Shown here: piece by piece, positions 16,869 through 26,608 of the stretch
Layout: each line of letters opens with the position of its first letter
Position numbering within the stretch: position 1 is the stretch's first letter
From: NVTR01 sp036479015
Lineage (GTDB): Bacteria; Pseudomonadota; Alphaproteobacteria; Rhodobacterales; Rhodobacteraceae
Direction: 5' to 3'
DNA length: 64,000 bases
Assembly: GCA_036479015.1 (NCBI GenBank)
Contig: JAZGFB010000040.1
Coordinates: 46,323-110,322 of the forward strand
The notes under the pieces: generated by a model
Databases searched by the model: none
The model's input: only the letters and a program-made list of their open reading frames with translations
Told to the model about the DNA's origin: nothing
Program-made: the position numbers and the translations under genes

Positions 16869-18280
16869 CAGCCCAAATCCCTCTTACTTTTGATAATACC
16901 TATGTAAAATTGCCGGACCGGTTCTTCACCCTACAACCACCCACGGCTCCAGTGGACCCAAAGCTCATCATAACTAATGAACAGCTTGCAAAATCATTAA
17001 ATATTGGCCCAGCATGGCTTGCCGGGTCACAGGCCCTGGCGATGTTTTCCGGAACTAACCCGCCCCCGGGATCAGAACCCTTGGCACAGGTCTATGCCGG
17101 GCATCAATTTGGCGGTTGGAGCCAGCAGTTGGGTGATGGTCGCGCGCTTCTATTGGGCGAAGTTGTGGACACAACAGGCAAACGCCGCGACATTCAGCTA
17201 AAGGGCTCGGGGCGCACGCCCTATTCCCGTGGCGGCGATGGCAAGGCCTGGCTTGGGCCGGTGCTGCGTGAATATTTGGTATCCGAGGCCATGCATGCCC
17301 TAAACATACCCACAACCCGGGCATTGGCTGTGGTTGCCACTGGGGAAAATGTCCAACGTGAAACCGCGCGTCCAGGTGCCGTGCTAACCCGGGTCGCCAG
17401 CAGCCATATACGGGTGGGAACATTTCAATATTTTGCGGCCCGCCAAGATACCGATGCGCTAGAGATACTGACAGACCACGTAATCAATCGGCATTACCCA
17501 GAAGCACGCTCACCGTTACAACTGTTGGATGCAGTAATTTCACACCAGGCCTGCCTGATCGCAAAATGGATGTCAGTCGGTTTTATTCATGGCGTCATGA
17601 ACACCGACAATATGGCAATATCGGGCGAAACAATCGACTATGGCCCCTGCGCATTTATGGACCAGTTTCACCCGGACACTGTTTTTAGTTCAATCGATCA
17701 GCATGGCAGATACGCCTATAGTAATCAGCCCGACATAGCCGTTTGGAACCTGGCGAAATTTGCGTCCTGCCTATTACCTCTGATGGGTGACGAAGACGCC
17801 GCCGTGCAGGCGGCAACTGCGTCGTTGAACAAATTCCCAGCCATATTTGAAAGCCAACGGGAACAGGCATTTTTACGAAAAATAGGAATTACTCACCCCC
17901 GCAAAGGCGATGCCAAATTAGTCGCGGGTTTCCTTCACGGCCTTGCCGCCACGGGCACAGACTTTACCAACGGTTTTCGCGACCTTTCGGATCACAAAGC
18001 CCCAACAGCAATGCAAGATTGGCGGTCAGAATGGCTGGCGCGATTAGAACTGGAGACAGAGGACCCCGTTAAAACCATGACGGATACCAACCCGGCATAT
18101 ATTCCTCGCAACCATCGGATTGAGGCGATCATAAAAGCGGCGGTTTCCGGGGATTATCAACCATTTTACGAACTTAACAACACTCTTAAGACACCCTATT
18201 GCGAACATACAGGATTTGAACATTATCGCCTGCCGCCAAAACCAGAAGAGATAGTGCGCCAAACATTTTGTGGTACATAA
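16865..18280 (+). CDS. selO: SelO-family protein AMPylase (YdiU)
   Basis: SelO is a pseudokinase-fold enzyme that transfers AMP to Ser, Thr or Tyr of protein targets in E. coli and mitochondria. The 471-residue sequence shows the hallmarks YAGHQFGGWSQQLGDGRA, DIQLKGSGRTPYSRGGDG, REYLVSEAMHALNIPT and the MNTDNMAISGETIDYGPC metal/nucleotide segment. It ends in RQTFCGT, with cysteine rather than a selenocysteine motif. The GTG start overlaps the nucleoside hydrolase stop. Targets are unknown; a redox-linked role is known for the family. Confidence 0.94.
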   Translation: MTAQIPLTFDNTYVKLPDRFFTLQPPTAPVDPKLIITNEQLAKSLNIGPAWLAGSQALAMFSGTNPPPGSEPLAQVYAGHQFGGWSQQLGDGRALLLGEVVDTTGKRRDIQLKGSGRTPYSRGGDGKAWLGPVLREYLVSEAMHALNIPTTRALAVVATGENVQRETARPGAVLTRVASSHIRVGTFQYFAARQDTDALEILTDHVINRHYPEARSPLQLLDAVISHQACLIAKWMSVGFIHGVMNTDNMAISGETIDYGPCAFMDQFHPDTVFSSIDQHGRYAYSNQPDIAVWNLAKFASCLLPLMGDEDAAVQAATASLNKFPAIFESQREQAFLRKIGITHPRKGDAKLVAGFLHGLAATGTDFTNGFRDLSDHKAPTAMQDWRSEWLARLELETEDPVKTMTDTNPAYIPRNHRIEAIIKAAVSGDYQPFYELNNTLKTPYCEHTGFEHYRLPPKPEEIVRQTFCGT

Positions 18281-18283
18281 CTG

Positions 18284-18312
18284 CCTGCAATTAACAGCAA
18301 GAAAATTGCAGG
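18284..18312 (+). terminator. Hairpin after selO
   Basis: CCTGCAATT and AATTGCAGG form a 9-bp stem with an 11-base loop just after the selO stop. It lacks a T run, so it may be a weak or factor-assisted terminator. Confidence 0.4.
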
Positions 18313-18376
18313 GCCAACCCAGTTTGCTTAGCCAGATGCCCATGCTAGACAGGTAAAAACAAACCGGGCGGGCAAT

Positions 18377-19624
18377 ATGAATTTATTACAAGTGACGTCG
18401 CTACTTATTGTGATGGCCGGGGCATTTGGGGCAATAAACTATCTGTTCCTACGGCTTCCTGCCGCAATTGGTATTCTTATCGTTGCCCTGTCAGCATCAC
18501 TTGTAGTGCTTGGCCTTGATCAACTTTTGCCAGCTTTAGGCATGGCCGACACCGTGCGCGGTATTGTCCATGGCATCGAATTTTCATCGGCTCTGCTGGA
18601 AGGCATGTTGGGCTTGTTGTTGTTCGCCGGTGCCCTGCATGTCAAAATTTCAGACCTGCGCGAACAGTGGCGGGTTGTATTTCTAATGGCAACCATCGGC
18701 ATTGCCCTGTCCACAATTGTCTTTGGCTTTGGCTTCAGCTGGCTAACCGGCATGCCCATTCTGGTGGCACTGGTGTTTGGTGCTTTGATATCGCCCACAG
18801 ATCCCGTTGCTGTATTGGGCGTATTACGCGAAGCAAACTTACGCAAATCATTGGAAACCAAAATCGCCGGTGAATCGCTGTTTAACGACGGTGTCGGTTA
18901 CGTTGTGTTTCTTATCCTGGTCGGCATAGCCTTTCCCACAGGTGAGCACCACGGCACCGGTTTACAGGGTGCCGCCAAGCTGTTTGTTCAGGAAGCCATT
19001 GGCGGGGCCTTGCTTGGCATTGTACTGGGGTGGCTAACATTTCGCGTCATGCGACGAATAGATGATTATTCCCTTGAAGTTTTGATCACCCTCGGCCTGG
19101 CTTTTGGCGGCTATGAACTGGCGGTTTATCTGCATGTCTCCGCCCCAATCATGGCTGTCTGTGCCGGGCTTTTGATCGGTGATGTTGGCACCAAACATGG
19201 CATGTCCGAACAAACCCGTAAATATGTGCAGGCATTTTGGCACATGATCGATGAAATATTGAACGCAATTTTGTTCCTGATGATCGGTTTCGAAGTTTTC
19301 GCCGTTGCCCTAAACCTTGACACCATAACCGCCGGTCTTATGGCAATAATGCTGGCACTACTGGCCAGGCTTGCAGCTGTGGCCATACCGGTTTTGATGT
19401 TGCGCCCTTTTCGAAATTTTTCACCCGGTGTCATTCCGATTATGACATGGGGCGGGCTTAAGGGCGGTATCTCGGTCGCTTTAGCCCTGTCGCTGCCTGA
19501 TTCAGAATGGAAACCAATTATTTTGGCCGCCACCTATTTTGTGGTGATCTTTTCGATTATTGTACAAGGGCTTACGGTTGCCCGCCTGGCAAGCCGCCTT
19601 GGGCGCGAACCGGAATTGATGTAG
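18377..19624 (+). CDS. CPA1-family Na+/H+ antiporter
   Basis: This inner-membrane monovalent cation/proton antiporter of 415 residues has about 12 hydrophobic helices. The diagnostic CPA1 (NhaP-like) motifs are SPTDPVAVLGVL near residue 138 and the ESLFNDGVGYVVF ion-binding helix near 165. A cytoplasmic tail is absent, so it is of the short type. It stands alone between selO and the mur gene; the probable roles are pH and sodium homeostasis, consistent with a marine habitat. Confidence 0.92.
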   Translation: MNLLQVTSLLIVMAGAFGAINYLFLRLPAAIGILIVALSASLVVLGLDQLLPALGMADTVRGIVHGIEFSSALLEGMLGLLLFAGALHVKISDLREQWRVVFLMATIGIALSTIVFGFGFSWLTGMPILVALVFGALISPTDPVAVLGVLREANLRKSLETKIAGESLFNDGVGYVVFLILVGIAFPTGEHHGTGLQGAAKLFVQEAIGGALLGIVLGWLTFRVMRRIDDYSLEVLITLGLAFGGYELAVYLHVSAPIMAVCAGLLIGDVGTKHGMSEQTRKYVQAFWHMIDEILNAILFLMIGFEVFAVALNLDTITAGLMAIMLALLARLAAVAIPVLMLRPFRNFSPGVIPIMTWGGLKGGISVALALSLPDSEWKPIILAATYFVVIFSIIVQGLTVARLASRLGREPELM

Positions 19625-19735
19625 CTAAAAAATATAAGCGTTTAACCAGGCACCAATCAACCGGTTGCTTTCGTTATTGGTTTAGTTCTGTCCACAGCTC
19701 AGTTAGAAAGCACGAACAAATCATAAGGACATGCC

Positions 19736-20155
19736 GTGACAAGCGCCATTATTGCAAAATGTGAGGAAGTAGGCCTGCGCCTAACCGAACAACGCAAGAT
19801 CATCGCAGCAGTTCTTGAAAACTCCAAAGATCACCCGGATGTGGAAGAACTGTATGCCCGCGCCTCAGCTCTGGATCCCAAAATATCACTTGCCACGGTT
19901 TATCGGACAGTAAACCTGTTTGAAGAAGTGGGCATTCTGGATAAGCACGAGTTTGGTGACGGCCGCGCCCGGTATGAAACGTCGGACCGTGACCACCATG
20001 ATCACCTGATTGATTTGAACAACGGTAAAGTTATCGAATTTGTGGATGCTGACATTGAAGCATTGCAGAAAAAAATTGCCCATAAACTGGGCTATGAAAT
20101 AAAGGGGCACCGGTTGGAATTATACGGCGTACCGCTAAAAAAGGACACTAAATGA
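19736..20155 (+). CDS. Fur-family metalloregulator, Mur-like
   Basis: This 139-residue Fur-superfamily repressor has the winged-helix region (TEQRKIIAAVLENSKDHPDVEELY, SLATVYRTVNLFEEVGI) and the dimerisation domain with metal site DRDHHDHLIDLNNGKVIEF. The sequence resembles the alphaproteobacterial Fur/Mur branch (ending HRLELYGVPLKK), which senses manganese, rather than the Irr branch, which lacks this HHDHLID context. The start is GTG with AAGGA 7 bases upstream. It overlaps eno by 4 bases. Confidence 0.9.
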   Translation: MTSAIIAKCEEVGLRLTEQRKIIAAVLENSKDHPDVEELYARASALDPKISLATVYRTVNLFEEVGILDKHEFGDGRARYETSDRDHHDHLIDLNNGKVIEFVDADIEALQKKIAHKLGYEIKGHRLELYGVPLKKDTK

Positions 20156-21426
20156 GCACTATTATTGAAATATTTGGCCGTGAAATTCTGGACAGTCGCG
20201 GCAACCCGACCGTCGAAGTTGACGTGACCCTGGCCGACGGCACAATGGGGCGCGCCGCCGTTCCATCGGGAGCATCTACAGGTGCCCATGAGGCGGTTGA
20301 ACTGCGTGACGGGGACAAGAACCGTTATCTTGGCAAGGGTGTTTTGAACGCTGTAGAGTCCATAAACGGCGAGCTGGCCGACGGATTGGTCGGCATGGAC
20401 GCCTCTGATCAAGAAGACATCGATGCCGCAATGATCGAATTGGATGGTACCGAAAATAAGGCCCGCCTGGGGGCAAACGCAATTTTGGGGATATCACTGG
20501 CCACAGCCAAGGCCGCGGCAGATTTTTCGGCCCTGCCGCTTTACCGTTATGTTGGTGGCTCATCCGCACGCATTTTACCGGTACCAATGATGAATATCAT
20601 CAACGGTGGTGAACACGCGGATAACCCGATCGACATTCAGGAATTCATGATCATGCCGGTTTCCGCGGGCAATATCCGTGAAGCAATCCGCATGGGTGCC
20701 GAGGTGTTTCACACCCTGAAAAAAGAACTGTCAAATGCAGGTCACAATACCGGTATTGGCGATGAGGGCGGCTTTGCCCCCAACCTGTCCAGCAGTCGGG
20801 ACGCGCTTGATTTTATTTTGAAGTCTATAGAGAAAGCTGGTTACAAACCCGGTGAAGACATCCATCTTGCACTGGATTGCGCGGCTTCTGAATATTTCAA
20901 AGATGGCAAATATGAAATGAAAGGCGAAGGTAAATCGCTTTCGTCTGATGAAAATGTTGCCTATCTAGCCAAGCTGGCTGCAGATTACCCGATCATATCC
21001 ATTGAGGACGGCATGGACGAAGATGACTGGGATGGTTGGAAGGCGCTTACCGACGCCATTGGCGACAAGGTTCAACTGGTTGGCGATGATTTGTTCGTCA
21101 CCAACCCTGCCCGCCTGGCACGCGGTATTGAACTGGGATCAGCCAATTCAATGCTGGTCAAAGTCAACCAGATCGGCACCCTATCCGAAACCCTACGCGC
21201 CGTTGAAATGGCGCACCGCGCCGGGTTTACCAACGTCATGAGCCACCGCTCAGGTGAAACCGAAGATGCCACCATCGCCGATCTTGCAGTGGCCACCAAT
21301 TGCGGCCAGATCAAAACCGGCTCGTTGTCGCGCTCAGACCGGTTGGCAAAATACAACCAACTGATCCGCATCGAAGAAATGCTGGGTGAAACAGCAGAAT
21401 ATGCCGGGCGCTCAGTTTTACGGTGA
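20152..21426 (+). CDS. eno: Enolase
   Basis: Enolase interconverts 2-phosphoglycerate and phosphoenolpyruvate in glycolysis. The 424-residue protein shows the full family pattern: LDSRGNPTVEVDV and SGASTGAHEAVELRDGD at the N-terminus, NIINGGEHADN, GIGDEGGFAPN, SIEDGMDEDDWDGW and MSHRSGETEDATIADLAV near the C-terminus, including the catalytic Glu and Lys (VKVNQIGT). Its ATG overlaps the Mur-like gene stop (ATGA). A strong hairpin follows. Confidence 0.98.
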   Translation: MSTIIEIFGREILDSRGNPTVEVDVTLADGTMGRAAVPSGASTGAHEAVELRDGDKNRYLGKGVLNAVESINGELADGLVGMDASDQEDIDAAMIELDGTENKARLGANAILGISLATAKAAADFSALPLYRYVGGSSARILPVPMMNIINGGEHADNPIDIQEFMIMPVSAGNIREAIRMGAEVFHTLKKELSNAGHNTGIGDEGGFAPNLSSSRDALDFILKSIEKAGYKPGEDIHLALDCAASEYFKDGKYEMKGEGKSLSSDENVAYLAKLAADYPIISIEDGMDEDDWDGWKALTDAIGDKVQLVGDDLFVTNPARLARGIELGSANSMLVKVNQIGTLSETLRAVEMAHRAGFTNVMSHRSGETEDATIADLAVATNCGQIKTGSLSRSDRLAKYNQLIRIEEMLGETAEYAGRSVLR

Positions 21427-21443
21427 CTGCAAGTTAACTAATT

Positions 21444-21482
21444 GCCGGGCGGAACCGGGGGTTAATTCCCCTGACGCCCGGC
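21444..21482 (+). terminator. Terminator of eno
   Basis: GCCGGGCG (21444-21451) pairs with CGCCCGGC (21475-21482), with an inner GGGG/CCCC helix, followed by ATCTTTGTTCTT. It lies 18 bases after the eno stop and faces the convergent dehydrogenase gene. Confidence 0.8.
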
Positions 21483-21517
21483 ATCTTTGTTCTTCAAATA
21501 TCCGCGCCGCAGGCATC

Positions 21518-22390
21518 CTAATCTGGCAGCTTTAGTCGGCGGATCAGACTGGACGTATCCCACCTGCCTCCACCCATTTTTTGCACATCCTTATAAAACT
21601 GATCAACCAGTGCCACCAATGGTAGGCTGGCACCATTTTCGTCCGCCGTATCCAGACAGATACCCAAGTCTTTTCGCATCCAGTCCACCGCAAACCCATG
21701 CTCAAAATGATCCTGCAACATGGTTTCATAGCGGTTGCTCATCTGCCAGGACCCGGCAGCGCCTTGGCTGATCACATCCACGACTGCGCGCCCATCAAGC
21801 CCTGCGGCTTGGGCGAAATGCAGGCTTTCAGCCAACCCCTGAACCACACCAGCAATGGCAATCTGATTGCACATCTTGGTCAACTGCCCCGCCCCACTAT
21901 CACCCAGCAACTGGCACATCTTGGAATAGCTGGCGATGATAGGCGCAGCCTTTTCATAGGCTTCACGCTCGCCCCCACACATCACTGACAATGCGCCATT
22001 TTCTGCCCCCGCCTGGCCGCCCGATACGGGTGCATCGACAAAAGAAATATCCAGGTCTGCAGCCACCGCAAATAATTCGCGTGTTACCGCAGCAGAAACT
22101 GTTGTGTGGTCAACAAAAACCGTGCCCGCCGCCATGCCGGAAAATGCCCCCTCTTTGCCCAATGTGACGGCGCGTAGGTCATCATCATTGCCAACACATG
22201 CCAGCACAAAATCGGCATCCTTAGCCGCCATGCGCGGGGTACCTGCCGCCGCGCCACCATATTGCGCCACCCAGTTTGCAGATTTGTCCGCGGTACGGTT
22301 ATACACCGTCACATCGTGGCCCGCTGCCTGCAAATGCCCAGCCATGGGATAGCCCATAACCCCAAGCCCCAAAAAAGATACTGTTGCCAT
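21518..22390 (-). CDS. NAD-binding beta-hydroxyacid dehydrogenase (3-hydroxyisobutyrate dehydrogenase family)
   Basis: This is a reductase of the 6-phosphogluconate/3-hydroxyisobutyrate dehydrogenase superfamily. The roughly 290-residue protein has the dinucleotide site FLGLGVMGYPMAGHL at the N-terminus, the substrate motif VDAPVSGGQAGAENG near residue 115-130, and the catalytic lysine in GAGQLTKMCNQ. Substrate could be 3-hydroxyisobutyrate, tartronate semialdehyde or succinic semialdehyde; sequence alone does not settle it. The ATG at 22390 has GGGAG 8 bases upstream; a longer start to 22411 adds seven poorly conserved residues. Confidence 0.9.
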   Translation of the reverse strand: MATVSFLGLGVMGYPMAGHLQAAGHDVTVYNRTADKSANWVAQYGGAAAGTPRMAAKDADFVLACVGNDDDLRAVTLGKEGAFSGMAAGTVFVDHTTVSAAVTRELFAVAADLDISFVDAPVSGGQAGAENGALSVMCGGEREAYEKAAPIIASYSKMCQLLGDSGAGQLTKMCNQIAIAGVVQGLAESLHFAQAAGLDGRAVVDVISQGAAGSWQMSNRYETMLQDHFEHGFAVDWMRKDLGICLDTADENGASLPLVALVDQFYKDVQKMGGGRWDTSSLIRRLKLPD

Positions 22391-22468
22391 TGGCTTCACT
22401 CCCCGTCGCAATTAATCTATGTCACGTGTTAGTAACTCTAACCTTAGCTTGGTCAATTTCAGGGTCCC

Positions 22469-24937
22469 ATGGCAACACTTTTTCGCTGGCTGCTTCGGCT
22501 TTTCACCACCACGATATTTCTGGTGCTGTTTGTGTTGATTATTGTCTATTGGTTGGGCCTACGCTCGGTGCCTGACTATGACGCCAGCTACAAGGTAAGC
22601 GGCGTTTCTGGCCCGGTAGAGATTGTCCGTGACCACGCCAATGTTCCACATATATTTGCCGATGCCGGGACCGATGTGTTTTTTGGCCTGGGGTTTGCCC
22701 ATGCCCAGGACAGGCTGTGGCAAATGATGGTGTTGCGCCGCACGGCACAGGGGCGACTATCAGAAATATTTGGCAACCGCACAGTGGCTGTTGATGAAAT
22801 GCTGCGCCGGTTGGATATATATGGCCTTTCGGTCAGCTCAGTAGAAGCCCTGGATGGCCCAACTCTTGACGTTCTGGACGCTTATTCAGCGGGGGTGAAC
22901 GCCTGGTTGGCGCAAGTAAATAAGGGCTCATTGGGACGCGGTGCGCCTGAATTTTTCCTGTTTTCAAATGAAATCGCCCGCTGGCAACCTGCTGATTCCA
23001 TTGCAATATCTAAGCTTATGGCGCTGCAAATGGCAACGCATCTTGACGAAGAAATTTTGTTGGCCCGAACTTCACTGCTGCTGCCACCTGAACGTGTTTT
23101 AGACATCTTGCCCAATGTACCCGGTGACGGCATTAACGCGCTACCAGAATATTCGGCACTGTTTCCAGACATGCCCAGATATTCTGCCCTAACCTTGCAA
23201 AAAACTGATCCATTGTCGCCGTTCAATCGCAAACCACTGGCGGGCGCGTCCAATGCCTGGGCTGCTAGTCCCAGCCGGTCGGCGACAGGTTCAACCCTGC
23301 TTGCAAATGACCCCCACCTTGGGCTGACGGCCCCAACAATCTGGTACTTAGCCCGGCTAGAGCTGGCAACCGGCGGCGTTATAGGTGGTACCATTCCGGG
23401 TGTTCCGTCAATCCTTGTGGGGCGCAGCGACGCACTGGGCTGGGGACTTACATCAGCCTATTTGGATGATCAGGATATTTTTATCGAAAAGCTAAACCCG
23501 GACAATCCAAATGAAGTGTTAACTCCGGATGGTTACAAGCCCTTGCGCAGCCGCACATCCATTATCAAGATCAAAGATGAGCCGCCAAAAACAATCACCC
23601 TTCAATGGTCCGAAAATGGCCCGATCATTCCAGGGTCACACTATGGCTTGGCGGCTGTCATCCCGGCCGGGCATGTGGCGTCACTGGGCTGGACGGTACT
23701 GGACGACACTGACACCTCAATGATCTATGGACAGCACTTGATGGCCGCCCAATCTGTGGCCGAAGCGTTGCAGGCTGGCAGATACTACGTTTCCCCAGCC
23801 CAGAATTTAACACTTGCCGACCGCGAAACTGTTGCCATGAAAACCATAGGAAAAATGCCGCGCCGGTCAGCCCAACATCAATCATTCGGCCGCTTGCCAA
23901 CACCGGGCTGGATCATCGAAAATCGCTGGCAGGGCACATTTGACTATAGCGATAACCCTGAATTTATAGCGCCCGTCGGCGGCATTGTTGGCAACACCAA
24001 CAACAAAACCATCGACCGCCCGTTTCCATTGCATGTTTCATATCTATGGGGTGATACACAACGGGTTGAACGCTGGAAAAGGTTGATGCAAATCCGCCAA
24101 GTACACACCCGTGACAGCTTTATTGAAGCCCAACTTGATACGGTTAGCTACACCGCGCGCAGCCTGCTGCCCCTAATCGCCGCCGAGCTGTGGTTTACCA
24201 GCGATGCAGCCCCTGTAGGAACCCAGGAACGCCAACGCCAAATTGCCCTAAGCCTGTTGGCTGACTGGAATGGAGAGATGAATGAGCACCTGCCAGAGCC
24301 GCTGATCTATGCTGCCTGGCTACGCGCGCTCCAGGAAAGATTGATCCAAGATGAACTTGGCCCGCTGGCAAAGGAATTCAGCCATGTTGAACCCTTGTTC
24401 ATCGAGCGCGTATTCCGCAATGTAGATGGGGCGCAGGTTTGGTGTGATGTTATACAGTCTGCCCGGGTGGAAACCTGCCCAGACATCGCAAAAAAAGCCC
24501 TGGATGATGCGCTGATATGGATTGATGAAAACCACAGTGGTGCTGTGGAAACACTGCGCTGGGGGGACGCCCACCAGGCGGCCCATGATCACCCCGTTCT
24601 TGGTGAAATTCCGTTGCTCAAATTTCTGGTCAACATTCGCCAATCCACCAGCGGTGGTGACAACACGTTGTTGCGTGGACGCACATCAGGACAGGACCCG
24701 ACACCATTTCAAAATGTCCACGGCGCGGGGTATCGTGGAGTCTATGATTTTTCCGACCCGGACAGCTCTGTTTTTGTGATTTCTACGGGCCAGTCCGGCC
24801 ACCCTTTTTCACGCCACTATGATGATCTGGGCGAGTTGTGGCGACGGGGCGAATACATACCCATGTCATTGGATCAAGATCTTGCCCGCGCAGCGGCTGT
24901 CGGGGTCACAACTTTGCTGCCCCAGCCGTCACAATAG
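22469..24937 (+). CDS. Penicillin acylase family N-terminal nucleophile hydrolase
   Basis: This 822-residue protein is a penicillin amidase-type Ntn hydrolase (PF01804) that hydrolyses amides, possibly acyl-homoserine lactones or acylated amino compounds. An N-terminal hydrophobic helix (residues about 10-30) exports or anchors it. The alpha subunit has PVEIVRDHANVPHIFADAG and FAHAQDRLWQM. The autocatalytic cleavage site is probably before Ser261 in AGASNAWA, making that serine the nucleophile; LLANDPHLGL follows. The linker before the site is short. It is transcribed alone and converges on hflX with a 4-base gap. Substrate is unknown. Confidence 0.92.
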   Translation: MATLFRWLLRLFTTTIFLVLFVLIIVYWLGLRSVPDYDASYKVSGVSGPVEIVRDHANVPHIFADAGTDVFFGLGFAHAQDRLWQMMVLRRTAQGRLSEIFGNRTVAVDEMLRRLDIYGLSVSSVEALDGPTLDVLDAYSAGVNAWLAQVNKGSLGRGAPEFFLFSNEIARWQPADSIAISKLMALQMATHLDEEILLARTSLLLPPERVLDILPNVPGDGINALPEYSALFPDMPRYSALTLQKTDPLSPFNRKPLAGASNAWAASPSRSATGSTLLANDPHLGLTAPTIWYLARLELATGGVIGGTIPGVPSILVGRSDALGWGLTSAYLDDQDIFIEKLNPDNPNEVLTPDGYKPLRSRTSIIKIKDEPPKTITLQWSENGPIIPGSHYGLAAVIPAGHVASLGWTVLDDTDTSMIYGQHLMAAQSVAEALQAGRYYVSPAQNLTLADRETVAMKTIGKMPRRSAQHQSFGRLPTPGWIIENRWQGTFDYSDNPEFIAPVGGIVGNTNNKTIDRPFPLHVSYLWGDTQRVERWKRLMQIRQVHTRDSFIEAQLDTVSYTARSLLPLIAAELWFTSDAAPVGTQERQRQIALSLLADWNGEMNEHLPEPLIYAAWLRALQERLIQDELGPLAKEFSHVEPLFIERVFRNVDGAQVWCDVIQSARVETCPDIAKKALDDALIWIDENHSGAVETLRWGDAHQAAHDHPVLGEIPLLKFLVNIRQSTSGGDNTLLRGRTSGQDPTPFQNVHGAGYRGVYDFSDPDSSVFVISTGQSGHPFSRHYDDLGELWRRGEYIPMSLDQDLARAAAVGVTTLLPQPSQ

Positions 24938-24941
24938 ATGG

Positions 24942-26231
24942 TTACCTTTTGGCTGGTGCCAGTTCGCGAAACTGCTTTTCCTGACGAGGCGTCCAATTGA
25001 CCAACAATCGATAGCCATCTTCGATCTGAGTTTCGGCTTCAACAACACCTTCTTCAAACAACCAGGCACGCTCCCGGCCGCGGGCAAATTTCAAGGTCAG
25101 TTCCCGCTGAAAACGCTCTTCGTCAAGCAATTCTGTGATCAATTCAATCAGCTCATCCAGCCCCTCGCCAGTTTGCGCAGATATGGCAAGAACCCCGGGC
25201 GTGCGCTGTGACTGAGCCATGCACGTAGCCCGATCATCGCTGCTCAGTTTGTCAATTTTATTCCAAACTTCCAGGCGGGTTACGTTTTCACCAACACCAA
25301 GAGTTTGCAAAATGGTTTCCACATCTTGCGCCTGGGCCGCAGATTGCGCGTGGCTGATATCACGAATATGCACAATCAGGTCTGCCGATAACACCTCTTC
25401 CAGTGTCGCCCTAAATGCCGCCACTAATTCCGTTGGCAAATCTGAAATAAACCCAACCGTGTCCGATAGAATAATGTCCTTACCCGTCGGTAACTTTACG
25501 GCCCGCATAGTCGGGTCTAACGTGGCAAACAGCATATCCTGTGCCACAACATTTGCCCCGGTCAGCCGGTTAAACAGCGTTGATTTCCCAGTATTTGTAT
25601 AGCCAACCAATGCAACAATCGGAAAGGGTATCTTTGCACGCGCGGCGCGATGAAGCGCCCGGGTTTTGACCACCTTAGCCAACTGGCGACGGATACGGAC
25701 AATAGCGTCATCGATCGCCCGTCTATCGGCTTCTATCTGTGTTTCCCCAGGGCCACCAACAAAACCCAAACCACCGCGTTGGCGTTCAAGGTGGGTCCAG
25801 GCCCGTACCAGGCGTGTGCGCTGATAACTAAGGGCGGCCATTTCAACCTGCAAGACACCTTCGCGGGTTTGGGCCCGGTCGGAAAATATTTCCAGTATCA
25901 ACCCGGTTCGGTCTAGTAATTTTACGTTCCAGGCTTCTTCAAGGTTACGTTGCTGAACCGGTGAAACCGGGCCATCAATCAGCACCAATTCAATATCATC
26001 CGCTTCAAACCGCGCCTTTAGCTCTGCGACTTTACCTTTGCCAAACAGCAGGCCCGGCTGCACCTTTGCAAGGCGCACAACATCAGAGCCCGCGACCGTC
26101 AAGCCGGGCAAAGCAGCCGCTAGGGCAACAGCTTCTTCCAGGGCCGCCGCTGATGCAGCGCGGGCTGGTCTTGAGTTTATGTCAGGATGCAGAACCCACG
26201 CGCGTGTCACATGCGGGTCATGTTCATTCAC
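24942..26231 (-). CDS. hflX: GTPase HflX
   Basis: HflX is a ribosome-associated GTPase that splits stalled 70S ribosomes. The 429-residue protein has the N-terminal HflX domain (LIDGPVSPVQQRNLEEAWNVKLLDRT region), the GGxGE(T/S) sequence GGPGETQIE, and the G domain: GYTNTGKST (G1), DTVGFISDLP (G3) and NKID (G4). Its start overlaps the hfq stop by 4 bases, the same hfq-hflX pairing found in most proteobacteria. Confidence 0.96.
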   Translation of the reverse strand: MNEHDPHVTRAWVLHPDINSRPARAASAAALEEAVALAAALPGLTVAGSDVVRLAKVQPGLLFGKGKVAELKARFEADDIELVLIDGPVSPVQQRNLEEAWNVKLLDRTGLILEIFSDRAQTREGVLQVEMAALSYQRTRLVRAWTHLERQRGGLGFVGGPGETQIEADRRAIDDAIVRIRRQLAKVVKTRALHRAARAKIPFPIVALVGYTNTGKSTLFNRLTGANVVAQDMLFATLDPTMRAVKLPTGKDIILSDTVGFISDLPTELVAAFRATLEEVLSADLIVHIRDISHAQSAAQAQDVETILQTLGVGENVTRLEVWNKIDKLSSDDRATCMAQSQRTPGVLAISAQTGEGLDELIELITELLDEERFQRELTLKFARGRERAWLFEEGVVEAETQIEDGYRLLVNWTPRQEKQFRELAPAKR

Positions 26232-26467
26232 GAGACTTCTTCACCATCATAAAGGCTGATCGGTTGCGATGGCATAATTGTTGAAATCGCATGCTTATAG
26301 ACCAGTTGCGCTTGCCCGTCACGGCGGAGCAGGACGCAAAAATTGTCAAACCAGGTGATAACACCCTGCAGTTTGACGCCATTAATCAGGAAGATTGTCA
26401 CAGGGACTTTGGTTTTCCGGACGTTGTTTAAAAACACATCCTGCAGATTTTGTTTATCACCAGCCAT
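26228..26467 (-). CDS. hfq: RNA chaperone Hfq
   Basis: Hfq is a hexameric Sm-like chaperone that pairs small RNAs with mRNAs. The 79-residue protein contains Sm1 (VPVTIFLINGVKLQGVITWF) and the Sm2 motif YKHAI, the latter typical of Hfq. The short tail is normal for alphaproteobacteria. It lies 141 bases downstream of trkH and overlaps hflX by 4 bases, so hfq-hflX may have their own promoter inside the larger minus-strand block. Confidence 0.97.
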   Translation of the reverse strand: MAGDKQNLQDVFLNNVRKTKVPVTIFLINGVKLQGVITWFDNFCVLLRRDGQAQLVYKHAISTIMPSQPISLYDGEEVS

Positions 26468-26608
26468 TGTCTAAGCCTTTTTATTGCGCGGTTTTGTTGC
26501 GTTCTGCCTCTCTACGGCAGGCCGTTAGTTATTGCCCAATAGTATGATACGCCCGGTTCAGAGTTTCCAGCCCAAAAATTAAGCTTTGTCCGGCAGGTGA
26601 TAATACGG

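Noticed and set aside
19736..20155. Reading the Fur-family gene as irr
   Set aside because: It keeps HHDHLIDLNNGKVIEF and HRLELYGVPLKK of the Fur/Mur branch, not the His-rich Irr motif. The Irr-like operator upstream of suf therefore needs another protein.
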